A DNA stretch of 64,000 nt from Parapedobacter sp042666505 (GTDB lineage Bacteria; Bacteroidota; Bacteroidia; Sphingobacteriales; Sphingobacteriaceae): positions 1,240,001 through 1,304,000 of the forward strand of contig NZ_JBHTDN010000001.1 in NCBI RefSeq assembly GCF_042666505.1. The letters run 5' to 3'. The translations under genes and the position numbers were made by a program. Positions within the stretch are counted from its first letter, which is position 1; each line of letters starts with the position of its first letter. This document shows positions 24,914 through 33,733 of this stretch, one piece after another. Below the pieces are notes generated by a model. That model searched no databases. It was not told the DNA's origin and worked only from the letters and a program-made list of their open reading frames with translations.

Positions 24914-25681
24914 ATGGAGACGGACCGCACCGTGATCATATCGACCTGGATGCATGGCATATCCTGGCTAGACGGGTGGGAGGTTATGCAAGCCGATGCT
25001 GAACTTCGGCAACCGAGTCTGTGGCTGATCGAGCCGGGGCAGTTTCATACCCGGTTGATCAATTGCGACGAACACGTATTAAGTGAGGATGAAGCCCGCC
25101 GAGCATCGCGGTTCCACAAATCCGATCACATGCTGCGTTTTAAAGCTGCTCACACCGCGCTGAGAGTACTGTTGGGGCGAGCAACCCATTCGGATCCGAG
25201 GGCTCTGGATTTTGGGAAAGGCCACCACAACAAGCCCAGTTTGGAAAAACCGGAAAATACGGGCATTCAGTTTAATCTATCATATACAGAAAATCGTGTG
25301 TTAATCGGATTAAACCCGAATCATCCCATCGGAATCGACATCGAGTGGTCGCATCGACCGTTTGCAATTGAATCCCTTTTGGAAGCGTGCTTTTCGGCCA
25401 ATGAAATCGCGTTCATCTGCGCACGAAAGGATCTGGTGCATCAGCGTTTTTTCACATTATGGACACGAAAGGAAGCCATTTTGAAACTTACCGGCGAGGG
25501 TATCGGCGATCACCTCCCTCATTTTGAAGTATTGGATGGTATATGTTATGCTAACAAGCAAATTATCGGCGGGCAGCCGCCTGACCGGGTTTATCTCTAT
25601 TCGTTTTCCCCGGAAGAAGGATTCATCGGATGCATGGCCAGTTCCATTCCCATTACTCCATGTTCCTTTTATCGATTGTAA
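24914..25681 (+). CDS. 4'-phosphopantetheinyl transferase superfamily protein
   Basis: A 255-residue Sfp/AcpT-like enzyme, which moves 4'-phosphopantetheine from CoA to a carrier-protein serine. The catalytic motifs are present: GIDIEWSHR (Asp-x-Glu, metal) and WTRKEAILKLTGEG (W-x-x-KE-A). No PKS, NRPS or carrier-protein gene is in the window, so the target is elsewhere (perhaps the primary ACP or a secondary-metabolite system). The start used is the ATG 3 nt after the ROK stop; an internal ATG at residue 25 (MQADAELRQPS) is also possible. The 3' end overlaps the convergent GT2 gene by 29 nt. Confidence 0.85.
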   Translation: METDRTVIISTWMHGISWLDGWEVMQADAELRQPSLWLIEPGQFHTRLINCDEHVLSEDEARRASRFHKSDHMLRFKAAHTALRVLLGRATHSDPRALDFGKGHHNKPSLEKPENTGIQFNLSYTENRVLIGLNPNHPIGIDIEWSHRPFAIESLLEACFSANEIAFICARKDLVHQRFFTLWTRKEAILKLTGEGIGDHLPHFEVLDGICYANKQIIGGQPPDRVYLYSFSPEEGFIGCMASSIPITPCSFYRL

Positions 25682-26879
25682 TCGCCGTAAGCGTTTGTTT
25701 TCGGTTGGAGCGCTCCCAAACTGCACTTTGTCCGCCCCGGACATAGCGAAGCATGCCAGCAAGAACCGCATAATTCATTACACAGAAATAATAGGGAATA
25801 AAAGCGATTTTTACTTTCAGAGCCTTCCGTTCCAACAAAAATCCCAATACCGCTAATCCATAAAATATCAACTGCCCATAAAACAGTCCGCTATACAGTA
25901 TTCCGGCATCGTAAACGTGCAGTAAGGCAGCGAGGACAAACACGACCGGCAGCAATATCGGCGTAAGGGTCCACCGCAACACCCGATGACTGATATATTG
26001 AAAGGCAAGCACCGGATAGGCAAATGGATTCAACAGTCGCCTTAGGCGAACGATCGACTGAATTCCACCCGCGGCAATCCGAATTTTCCGCTTTAACTCT
26101 TCTTTTACGTTCTCCGATGCCATTTCGGTAGCAAATGCTAAGGGTTCGTATTTCACAAGGTATCCCTTACCGGCGATGTGCATCGATATCATAAAATCGT
26201 CTAAAATGGTATCCAGCGGCACGCTTTCATATAAGTTGGTCCGGATGCTGAACAGCTCCCCGGCCGTACCCACAACGGTGTGTAATTCCGAATCCCATCT
26301 TTTTAGCGCCGACTCATATTTCCAGTAAAACCCCTCTCCCGCTGCACTCGCATCGGCCTCCGCTCCGGCATAAATGCGCTTTTCTCCGGCAACCGCCCCA
26401 ATCTTTTCGTCGCTGTAATACTTGCATAGTTCGATCAGCGCATCCGTATTCAACAACGTGTTTGCATCGGTAAAAACGACTACCTCCGTAGCTACTTCGC
26501 GCATTGCTCGGTGCACGGCTGCAATCTTACCATTACGCGCCGACTGATGAAGTAACGAAATTTCCGGATACTCACCCACCAGCGCAGGTGTTTCATCCGT
26601 AGATCCATCCGTCACAAAAATATATCGGATTTTATCCGCCGGATAACGAAGCTGCAAGGTATTGTCAATCTTTTGCCGGATCATTGACGCTTCATTGTAA
26701 GCAGCCACGATCACCGTACACGATGGCAGGGATTCGTATTCCGTCACGTAGGTAGGACGGCTTTTTCTGACCAAACGTTGGACACGCACCAATAGGTAGA
26801 GCAATATCCCGTATCCTACATACGTGTAAAAGACTATAAACAACGCAAACCAAAAGAAATACTCCATTGCTGTTAACAA
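25653..26879 (-). CDS. membrane glycosyltransferase family 2 (cellulose-synthase-like)
   Basis: 408 residues. The N-terminal membrane span is at about 5-30, and the GT-A domain has CTVIVAAYNEASMI, FVTDGSTDETPALV and VVFTDANTLL. LDDFMISMHIAGKGY is the acidic ED-type motif of processive GT2 enzymes, and an Arg-rich KRKIRIAAGGIQSIVRLR takes the QxxRW position. Three C-terminal hydrophobic segments follow. It is isolated from the EPS locus. Polymer or glycolipid synthesis is likely, but the substrate is unknown. Confidence 0.88.
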   Translation of the reverse strand: MLTAMEYFFWFALFIVFYTYVGYGILLYLLVRVQRLVRKSRPTYVTEYESLPSCTVIVAAYNEASMIRQKIDNTLQLRYPADKIRYIFVTDGSTDETPALVGEYPEISLLHQSARNGKIAAVHRAMREVATEVVVFTDANTLLNTDALIELCKYYSDEKIGAVAGEKRIYAGAEADASAAGEGFYWKYESALKRWDSELHTVVGTAGELFSIRTNLYESVPLDTILDDFMISMHIAGKGYLVKYEPLAFATEMASENVKEELKRKIRIAAGGIQSIVRLRRLLNPFAYPVLAFQYISHRVLRWTLTPILLPVVFVLAALLHVYDAGILYSGLFYGQLIFYGLAVLGFLLERKALKVKIAFIPYYFCVMNYAVLAGMLRYVRGGQSAVWERSNRKQTLTAITIDKRNME

Positions 26880-26941
26880 ATGCCGACGCGAATGTAGCTA
26901 TTTGCCACTCATTTCAGCCAACTGAAAGAGCTCATCGCTCA

Positions 26942-27400
26942 TCAAAATTCCAAACCGTGGCTCTTTTCCGACATAAATACCCGCCAAGCAGCCCGATCCA
27001 TTTCAAAAGTAAGATCCTTTTCGTTCAACTGGTCCATAGACACCCAACGGAATACTTGGTCGAGATCTTTTCCTTGTTCGAAATCGAAACGCTTCCGGCT
27101 GAAACGTCCTTGTAATGTCCCACTGTGACGGACCAGGTAATATATCCCGATCACCTGGTTATCATTGAAAGCCGATTTCACAAAAAAATCCGTGGTATGG
27201 ATATGACGCAGAACCTCAATCTCCACCCCGCATTCTTCGGAAAATTCACGCTGTAAACCCTCCAGCAATCCTTCACCATATTCAAGTCCGCCTCCTGGAA
27301 ATTTACTGAACTCCAATCCCGATTCCCGTTCATCGCTGATGAGGACTTCCTGGTTGTCGTTAAATAAAAAACCGTATACTCGTATTGTAAATCTATCCAT
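26942..27400 (-). CDS. NUDIX hydrolase
   Basis: A 152-residue NUDIX protein that hydrolyses a nucleoside diphosphate linked to another moiety. The NUDIX box GGGLEYGEGLLEGLQREFSE continues ECGVEI, matching G-x5-E-x7-REUxEExGU. Short size and lack of extra domains leave the substrate open. It stands alone between the GT2 gene and the desaturase. Confidence 0.9.
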   Translation of the reverse strand: MDRFTIRVYGFLFNDNQEVLISDERESGLEFSKFPGGGLEYGEGLLEGLQREFSEECGVEIEVLRHIHTTDFFVKSAFNDNQVIGIYYLVRHSGTLQGRFSRKRFDFEQGKDLDQVFRWVSMDQLNEKDLTFEMDRAAWRVFMSEKSHGLEF

Positions 27401-27484
27401 ATCCTTCAGACAATTTCAAAACAATGCAAGTGCCTCGACCGTTAGTATAAAGGCGAGTGACATACCTGTTCGAAGAACGGTATA

Positions 27485-27508
27485 AAAATATGATTCTTGT
27501 CATATTTT
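27485..27508. promoter_or_regulatory. 9-bp perfect inverted repeat upstream of the acyl-ACP desaturase
   Basis: AAAATATGA and TCATATTTT flank a 6-nt centre (TTCTTG). The dyad lies about 45 bp upstream of the candidate -7 box at 27553 and could be an operator for a fatty-acid or TetR-type regulator. AT-richness lowers confidence. Confidence 0.35.
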
Positions 27509-27552
27509 AAATATATTCGAACAGTTAAAAAAACTTTATCGGTGCATTTAAC

Positions 27553-27560
27553 TACCTTTG
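27553..27560 (+). promoter_or_regulatory. candidate -7 box of the desaturase gene
   Basis: TACCTTTG matches TAnnTTTG exactly and ends 5 nt before the ATG at 27566. If used, transcription would begin at or next to the start codon, giving a leaderless mRNA. Confidence 0.4.
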
Positions 27561-27565
27561 CGGTA

Positions 27566-28561
27566 ATGCAAGCGTTAACACAACAGATTCCTGAAGGATC
27601 GCGGAAAGAAGTAATGGCCTATTTGGAGCCGTTTATGCTCAATGAGATGAGCGAATACCTGAAGCCGGTAGAAGAGATGTGGCAACCAGCCGACCTCCTC
27701 CCTGATGCTTCACGCGATACATTTTTTGAAGAAATAAAAGAGTTACAAGAAAGCGCCCGAGAACTTACCTACGATTTGGTAGCGGTGTTAATCGGCGACA
27801 CAATCACTGAAGAAGCATTGCCTACGTACGAGTCGTGGCTTACGATGGTGAAAGATGTAGACAAAAACGAGCAAGGTGGATGGATGAAATGGGTGCGCGC
27901 CTGGACGGCCGAAGAAAACCGTCATGGTGATTTACTCAATAAGTACCTCTATCTTTCCGGACGGGTGAACATGCGTGAAATGGAGATTTCCACCCAATAT
28001 CTTCTCCAGGATGGCATTGAGATCGGTACAGGTAATGACCCCTATCGTAATTTTATTTATACCTCATTCCAGGAACTGGCAACGAATGTTTCCCACAGGC
28101 GTGTAGCTGGATTTGCAAAAAAAGATGGAGACAAGTTATTGGCCAAAATGTGTGGTGTCATAGCCTCGGATGAAGCGAGACATGCTAAAGCCTATATGTC
28201 TTTCATCTCCAAGGCAATGGAAGTTGACGCTAGTGAAGTGATGGTGGCCTTTGAGGACATGATGCGTAAAAAGATTGTGATGCCGGCTCACTTACTTAGG
28301 GAGTCTGGCGAGCCACAAGGCGAAGCCTTCACCCATTTTTCCGATGCGGCCCAACGTTTGGGAGTATATACAGCCGTCGATTATGTCGATATCCTGAAAG
28401 AGCTACTGCGTGAATGGAATGTTGAATCGGTCAGAGAGCTAAACGAAGCCGGCGAACGTGCCCGGGATTACCTGGTGCGGCTACCCGATCGGTTGTTACG
28501 TCTCGCCGATCGCATGAAAATGCCGGAACAGCGATATCGTTTCAAGTGGATCCATGCATAA
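27566..28561 (+). CDS. acyl-ACP desaturase (ferritin-like di-iron)
   Basis: A 331-residue soluble stearoyl-ACP-type desaturase (FA_desaturase_2). The two di-iron motifs are AEENRHGDLL (EExRH) and SDEARHAKAY (DExRH). It introduces a double bond into acyl-ACP using O2 and reduced ferredoxin. I choose the ATG at 27566 (MQALTQQIPEGSRKEV). The longer frame begins with TTG at 27497 and would translate the inverted repeat and -7 box. The 3' end overlaps the convergent DUF1543 gene by 20 nt. Confidence 0.9.
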   Translation: MQALTQQIPEGSRKEVMAYLEPFMLNEMSEYLKPVEEMWQPADLLPDASRDTFFEEIKELQESARELTYDLVAVLIGDTITEEALPTYESWLTMVKDVDKNEQGGWMKWVRAWTAEENRHGDLLNKYLYLSGRVNMREMEISTQYLLQDGIEIGTGNDPYRNFIYTSFQELATNVSHRRVAGFAKKDGDKLLAKMCGVIASDEARHAKAYMSFISKAMEVDASEVMVAFEDMMRKKIVMPAHLLRESGEPQGEAFTHFSDAAQRLGVYTAVDYVDILKELLREWNVESVRELNEAGERARDYLVRLPDRLLRLADRMKMPEQRYRFKWIHA

Positions 28562-29102
28562 GTTTGGTTAGTTTAAGATATCCCGGATGTAACTCATCCG
28601 GGGTGGTCTGTTCTGCTGGTTCCACCTGGATTACGAATTGGTTTTTTGCCCGTGACGTGAGCACATCTTCAATTTCGTAAATATCATCCACATCAATCCC
28701 ATATTTATCATCGATATGGGAAGAAACACTATGCTTCCAGAATGTCTGATTCTTCGCTTGGCGGACCGCTTCTGCTGTATCTGGAGCTACCGATAAGCAC
28801 TTGTAGTGGTATTCTTCAAAGTCGTTTTCCTTGTATCCGCCAAGGTTCACAAAAAACAGCTTCACCCCGCTGTTTGTACGGACATCCCGTTGCGCTACGC
28901 GTACCGAATACCCATCTACAACCGTCACTTCCCGCCATGCGTCGATATGAATCTTTTCTTTAGCTTCCGGCCAAAATTCAAGGATTTCCGGCACCAGATC
29001 CCTTAACGAGGTACCGATACCAAAGAAAACATCGTGTTGCTCGGTGTGCCGTCCCTCCGGCTTGCACCCTAACAGTATCATATAGAGCTTGTGATTTGTC
29101 AT
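28542..29102 (-). CDS. DUF1543 domain protein
   Basis: A 186-residue protein starting MTNHKLYMILLGCKPEGRHT, the typical beginning of DUF1543 proteins, whose function is unknown. It appears to hold two related halves (LYMILLGCKPEGR...HDVFFG and KLFFVNLGGYKENDFEEYH), each resembling a small alpha/beta domain. The frame is open 10 codons further to 29132, directly abutting the upstream stop; the start at 29102 matches the family better. It is the last gene after the two guanidino-modifying enzymes. Confidence 0.75.
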   Translation of the reverse strand: MTNHKLYMILLGCKPEGRHTEQHDVFFGIGTSLRDLVPEILEFWPEAKEKIHIDAWREVTVVDGYSVRVAQRDVRTNSGVKLFFVNLGGYKENDFEEYHYKCLSVAPDTAEAVRQAKNQTFWKHSVSSHIDDKYGIDVDDIYEIEDVLTSRAKNQFVIQVEPAEQTTPDELHPGYLKLTKLMHGST

Positions 29103-29132
29103 AGCGAAAAAGTCCCTCAGTAAAAGTAACAT

Positions 29133-30041
29133 TTATCCCGCATTCAACGGAAGGTAAACTTCGGCCATCATACAGCGTGCACTGCCGCCGCCGTTTCGTT
29201 CAATCGTATCCAATGGCATATGAATAAGGGAATTGAATTTGGTTAATTTCTCAAGCTGTTCGGGGCGTAACGAACGATAAGCTCGTGTCGACATCACGAG
29301 AAAGCGTTTTCCTTGCTTATTTTCAATCTGCAGCATGTTGCCGGCAAATGCCTGCATTTGAGACATGGTGATCGGCACTTGTGTCTTTCCCGAATTTTCG
29401 AGCATCCTGGCGACCCGCGGTCGATCGGAATCCGCAATACTATCCCATGTCACCACAGCATAGCGATCGGCCACACACATCATCACATTCGTATGATAAA
29501 TGGGTTGTCCGTGCTCATCAAAAGCGTCAAATATTACCGGGTGGTATCCCATTTGCTTACAAAATAGCTGAAAAAGGGACTCATCCGTACGTGGCGAACG
29601 GCATGCATAAGCTATCTGATGGACGCGGTCCAGAACAAAACTGCCTGTTCCCTCAAGAAATTTACCTTGAGCCTCGTAAGAGGTGTAGTCCAACGTTCTG
29701 CGGATCGTAAAATGCCTTTCGATTGCTTTATGTACCGAAGGTTTGCGCTCAAGGCGCCTGTTTTCGGCAAACATGGGATAAAGAACTAAGGAGCCGTCCG
29801 CGTGAAACGAAATCCAGTTATTTGGAAAAATGCTGTCGGGCGTGTGGGGAGATTCCGTATCCTGCACCACCAAGACATCGACGTCATGGCTCCGCAGCAT
29901 TTTCACAAAGGCATCAAACTCGTTGAGCGCCTTCCGTTGTATTTCGGAGTGGTCATCCGCATCCCAGGTTTGAAATGCGTTATTTATCGCTGTCTGCGGA
30001 TTGTAGCCAAAATGTGCCGGTCGAATCATCAATAGCGTCAT
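29133..30041 (-). CDS. ctlX: CtlX-like arginine deiminase-related hydrolase
   Basis: A 302-residue member of the guanidino-group modifying (amidinotransferase-fold) superfamily. FPNNWISFHADGSLVLYPM, EGTGSFVLDR, the catalytic His in YHTNVMMCVADR and the C-terminal nucleophile in GGGSARCMMAE are all present. The name CtlX (citrulline utilisation hydrolase) is given by resemblance; substrates could be arginine, citrulline or a related guanidine. It follows the arginine-deiminase-like gene by 13 nt, and both probably form one unit with DUF1543. Confidence 0.78.
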   Translation of the reverse strand: MTLLMIRPAHFGYNPQTAINNAFQTWDADDHSEIQRKALNEFDAFVKMLRSHDVDVLVVQDTESPHTPDSIFPNNWISFHADGSLVLYPMFAENRRLERKPSVHKAIERHFTIRRTLDYTSYEAQGKFLEGTGSFVLDRVHQIAYACRSPRTDESLFQLFCKQMGYHPVIFDAFDEHGQPIYHTNVMMCVADRYAVVTWDSIADSDRPRVARMLENSGKTQVPITMSQMQAFAGNMLQIENKQGKRFLVMSTRAYRSLRPEQLEKLTKFNSLIHMPLDTIERNGGGSARCMMAEVYLPLNAG

Positions 30042-30054
30042 GACAGCGGTGTAT

Positions 30055-31503
30055 CTAATCCCGTAGTAGTGGCATGCTCATGCAATGGAAGCCACCGCGG
30101 GCACGCGACAATTCGGCGGAAGGCATAAGCACAAGGGTATCTGCCAATTCATCGACATGCACGCGTCCTTCCTCCAGTTGTATCAACAAATGTTCCACCT
30201 TCGTCACCTTAAATCCCGCATCACGGAACGCCTCCGTAGTTTTATCATTTCGATCATACCCCAGCACCACACCGTTTCCAAGCGCCAGGAGATTGCAACT
30301 GTCTGTCCACTGCTCACGTGCATCATAAGGAAACTGGTTATTACCTGATAAGAGAATGCGTACATTTTCTGGGGGGCAACCGAAATCACTTATGCTGATA
30401 TCGACCAATAATTCCTCGAGCGACTGAAAAGAGCGGGGTGCTGCAACGTTTCCCTTTTTAAACTGATGGATTTCCAGCTTAAGGACGGTCCGCGGGTGGA
30501 CACCTAAAACATACTGAATTTCGTCGGTCCGCAGCCCCTTCATCCGTTCGGTGGAAAAATCGCCAAGCATTACCCACACGTCGGCTTTCACCTGTGTAAA
30601 TACCGTGTCAATATGCATGTAGTCCCGTTTGCTGGGAATTTTTATGACGGAGACCTTCTCGACCACATTCCTATCAAAAAGGGCTTTTACAGCCTGCGCT
30701 GCCGCTTCCGAATTTGTGCGTTCACTGATGCCGATTACCACATGATTTTCGCTGACTACCATGACGTCTCCGCCCTCTAAAGTTACCTTTTCGGTTTCCG
30801 AGTCGTTAGGCATCAAAAAATGATGCTCTTTATCCATCAGTTCGATTATATTCTGGCGGTAATCGGCAAACATCGGATGGTGAAAGAAGATGTATTTTGC
30901 AATCAATGCTTCTCGCTTGCGAGCTTCTTTTTTCGGTTTATTCAGCAAGATACAATTGTTAATGACAATTCCAATGTCGCGCGTAAAGATGAAATTTGGT
31001 ATCGGTGGAAAAATCAGCTCGCTTTCATCGGACGTTCCACTGAAAAAAACCCGTGCCAAAACAGCAGGGGCATATCCCATCAACCGGCGCTGTACTTCAT
31101 AACTGCAGGCTTCGAGGGCACAAACCGATGCAACCAGCTGGCTTTTAATGGCAGTGTCTTCCAGAATATCCATAAGCAGCAGCTGTAACTCCACGACTTG
31201 GTCTGAGCGGTAGAAATCCGGATGATCCGGTTTATAAAAATTTCGGTGATTCTTCGACGCATCGATATCGGACAGCCGACCCCTTATCTTCTTTTCGTCG
31301 AGAAAATATAGCAAAAGTTTGACGTAATGATCGTATTCACTGGCCCGGATCGTATCCAGATGCACAATATCTTCGAACAGCCAATCTTGTGCTTTGGAAG
31401 GCACTACTTTTCCCAAGCCGCTGTCTGGACTGTGTATAAGCACTCTGCGTAACTTACCCACCTCCGAAGATACATGAATCCGATTAGTTGCCGATGATAT
31501 CAT
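30055..31503 (-). CDS. arginine deiminase family protein
   Basis: A 482-residue amidinotransferase-fold enzyme. Family marks include VSSEVGKLRRVLIHSPDSGL at the N-terminus, IPNFIFTRDIGIVI, the LEGGDVMVV loop, the His-bearing YMHIDTVFTQV and the Cys nucleophile in RARGGFHCMSMP at the C-terminus. It is longer than classical ArcA (about 410 residues), with an insertion near residues 75-120. It should hydrolyse arginine to citrulline and ammonia or act on a related guanidine. It overlaps the 3' end of glmM by 20 nt. Confidence 0.82.
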   Translation of the reverse strand: MISSATNRIHVSSEVGKLRRVLIHSPDSGLGKVVPSKAQDWLFEDIVHLDTIRASEYDHYVKLLLYFLDEKKIRGRLSDIDASKNHRNFYKPDHPDFYRSDQVVELQLLLMDILEDTAIKSQLVASVCALEACSYEVQRRLMGYAPAVLARVFFSGTSDESELIFPPIPNFIFTRDIGIVINNCILLNKPKKEARKREALIAKYIFFHHPMFADYRQNIIELMDKEHHFLMPNDSETEKVTLEGGDVMVVSENHVVIGISERTNSEAAAQAVKALFDRNVVEKVSVIKIPSKRDYMHIDTVFTQVKADVWVMLGDFSTERMKGLRTDEIQYVLGVHPRTVLKLEIHQFKKGNVAAPRSFQSLEELLVDISISDFGCPPENVRILLSGNNQFPYDAREQWTDSCNLLALGNGVVLGYDRNDKTTEAFRDAGFKVTKVEHLLIQLEEGRVHVDELADTLVLMPSAELSRARGGFHCMSMPLLRD

Positions 31504-32869
31504 CTATTTCCTTCATTATATTTACTGCGAGTTCTTCGGCTTGTTCCGAGGTCGGCGCTTCGGAGTAAATCCGAATAATGGGTTCGGTGTTTGATTTACG
31601 TAAGTGCACCCATCCGTGCTCAAAATCAATTTTCAACCCGTCGATGGTACTGTGGGGTATTTGACTATACCGCTGTTCCATTGTCGCCAGCAAACCATCG
31701 ATATCAAGTCCGGGCGTAAGTGTAATTTTGTTCTTGGACATAAAATATGGCGGGTATCCTGCCCGCAATTCCGATATCCGCTTACCGCTTTTCGCTAAGT
31801 AACTAAGGAAAAGTGCAATTCCCACCAAGGCATCTCTCCCATAATGCGTGGCTGGGTAGATAACCCCACCATTGCCCTCTCCGCCAATCACTGCGCCAAC
31901 CTCTTTCATTTTGGTCACCACGTTGACCTCGCCTACCGCGGCGGCGTGGTATTGAGAACCGCTTGCGACCGTCACATCACGCAGCGCTCTCGTGGACGAA
32001 AGGTTGGATACCGTGTTCCCGGGAGTGTGTTGAAGCACATAATCGCTAACGGCGACCAAGGTATATTCCTCGCCAAACATCTCGCCGTTTTCCATCACGA
32101 AGCAAAGCCGGTCTACATCGGGATCCACCGCAATCCCCAGGTCTGCCTGTTGTTTCACGACCAACGCCGACAGATCGGTCAGATTTTCTGCAAGCGGTTC
32201 GGGATTGTGCGGAAAATGCCCGTCCGGTTCACAATGGATTTTGTAAACCGTCTGAACCCCTAAAGCTTCCAACAATACTGGCACAAAAATGCCTCCGGTA
32301 GAATTGACGGCGTCCAGCGCGACTTTGAAGTTAGCTTTCCGTATAGCATCTGCATCCACCAAAGGAAGTGCTAAGATTTGATCTACATGTTTTTGAAGAT
32401 AGCTATCCGAGAAGGTTACTTTACCCAACGCATCGACGGTTGAAAAATCGAAGTCCAGGTTTTCTGCAATATCCAGTACTTGTCTTCCCTCTAAATCGCT
32501 GATGAATTCGCCTTTGTTGTTGAGCAGCTTCAGGGCATTCCACTGGGCGGGATTATGACTGGCCGTAAGGATTATGCCACCACCCGCCTGTTCGCTGGGC
32601 ACGGCTATTTCCACCGTCGGTGTGGTTGACAGCCCCAGATCCACGACATCCATCCCGATACTTTGCAACGTTCCAACCACCAGGTTTCGGACCATCTCTC
32701 CCGAAATACGAGCGTCCCGTCCGACAACCACCTTATTGATTCCTGTTTTGTTTTGGATAAAGTGGCCGAATGCCGCGGTAAACTTTACGATATCGACAGG
32801 TGTAAGCGCTTCTCCTGGCCTACCTCCTATTGTACCCCGGATACCCGAGATGGATTTAATTAACGTCAT
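31484..32869 (-). CDS. glmM: phosphoglucosamine mutase
   Basis: A 461-residue alpha-D-phosphohexomutase. The active-site phosphoserine loop is ILTASHNPAQWN, the metal loop is AVDPDVDRLCF, the sugar-binding loop is GEGNGGVIYP and the phosphate-binding loop is RKSNTEPIIRIY. It starts SISGIRGTIGG. It interconverts glucosamine-6-P and glucosamine-1-P for UDP-GlcNAc synthesis; phosphomannomutase activity cannot be excluded from sequence alone. It leads the unit containing the two arginine-deiminase-like genes. Confidence 0.85.
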   Translation of the reverse strand: MTLIKSISGIRGTIGGRPGEALTPVDIVKFTAAFGHFIQNKTGINKVVVGRDARISGEMVRNLVVGTLQSIGMDVVDLGLSTTPTVEIAVPSEQAGGGIILTASHNPAQWNALKLLNNKGEFISDLEGRQVLDIAENLDFDFSTVDALGKVTFSDSYLQKHVDQILALPLVDADAIRKANFKVALDAVNSTGGIFVPVLLEALGVQTVYKIHCEPDGHFPHNPEPLAENLTDLSALVVKQQADLGIAVDPDVDRLCFVMENGEMFGEEYTLVAVSDYVLQHTPGNTVSNLSSTRALRDVTVASGSQYHAAAVGEVNVVTKMKEVGAVIGGEGNGGVIYPATHYGRDALVGIALFLSYLAKSGKRISELRAGYPPYFMSKNKITLTPGLDIDGLLATMEQRYSQIPHSTIDGLKIDFEHGWVHLRKSNTEPIIRIYSEAPTSEQAEELAVNIMKEIDDIIGN

Positions 32870-33098
32870 GTCGTTTATTTTTGATTTAAATGGTCAACTA
32901 TTAAATGGCCGACTACTTTAATAATACTATCTTCGCAGCGGTAAACTTAGATAAAATATTGTTTTTTTAATATCTTTTTTTGGTATCATAAGATCGCTCC
33001 ATTAAGTTTGCTCGCATAGAATACGTGTGCAATTGAGCGCCAATTTGGTTGAGGAACATCGGAATCATTGTCCTGAATATTTAATTCATCCATTCGAA

Positions 33099-33127
33099 TT
33101 GAAAATCCGGAATAATTTATATTTTTG
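33099..33127 (+). promoter_or_regulatory. candidate promoter of the PAP2-ZIP unit
   Basis: TTG (33099-33101), 18 nt, then TATTTTTG (33120-33127), matching TTG-N17-23-TAnnTTTG. The ATG at 33149 is 22 nt downstream. The 279-nt gap from glmM (32870-33148) shows no further gene. Confidence 0.5.
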
Positions 33128-33148
33128 TTGCAACTTTGTTTAATTTAC

Positions 33149-33733
33149 ATGATCGATCAACTCGTTACATGGGATCAAGAGGCATTTCTGGCGATTAACC
33201 AGGGGTTAAGCAACGTCTTCTTTGACTGGCTCATGCCTGTCTTACGGAATCCCTACACATGGGCTCCTTTGTATCTTTTCATCATTGTTTTCTGCATCAG
33301 AAATTACCGGAATAAAGGGATACTTATTGTTCTTTTTATATTGATTACGTTTGGTATTGCCGATGCGTTATCATCCTCTGTGATCAAAAAATCGGTAAAG
33401 CGCATTCGCCCTTGCAACGATATCGAATTTAAGGAGGAGGTTGCCGTTCGGGTCCGGTGCGGTAGTGGTTACAGTTTTACCTCATCGCATGCCACCAATC
33501 ATTTCGCTATTTCGATGGTATTGATTATGGTCTTTTACCGACGTTGGAAGCCAATCCTGTGGTTGGCGCTTCTCTGGGCAACGCTGGTCAGTATCGCGCA
33601 GGTATATGTAGGCGTCCATTATCCATTAGATATCATCGGCGGGGCGCTACTGGGCAGTGCGATCGGTTATCTGACCGGTTTAGTTTTCCGCATGACCGTT
33701 CCGGGGTTTGCTTCTGTAAAAAGCGCATCATGA
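33149..33733 (+). CDS. PAP2-family lipid phosphatase
   Basis: A 194-residue membrane phosphatase with the three PAP2 motifs: KKSVKRIRP (K-x6-RP), TSSHATNHF (PSGH-like, here SSH) and AQVYVGVHYPLDIIGG (SR-x5-H-x3-D-like). The start at 33149 (MIDQLVTWDQEA) is preferred to 33125, which adds residues from the promoter region. Possible substrates are undecaprenyl diphosphate, phosphatidic acid or lipid A; UppP-type recycling is plausible. It overlaps the ZIP gene by ATGA. Confidence 0.88.
   Translation: MIDQLVTWDQEAFLAINQGLSNVFFDWLMPVLRNPYTWAPLYLFIIVFCIRNYRNKGILIVLFILITFGIADALSSSVIKKSVKRIRPCNDIEFKEEVAVRVRCGSGYSFTSSHATNHFAISMVLIMVFYRRWKPILWLALLWATLVSIAQVYVGVHYPLDIIGGALLGSAIGYLTGLVFRMTVPGFASVKSAS

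Noticed and set aside
27497..27565. TTG start for the desaturase
   Set aside because: The extension covers the inverted repeat and the -7 box; the ATG at 27566 is a better start.
33544..33729. 62-residue N-terminal extension of the ZIP transporter
   Set aside because: It is out-of-frame translation of the PAP2 gene; the ATGA overlap at 33730 gives the normal membrane start.
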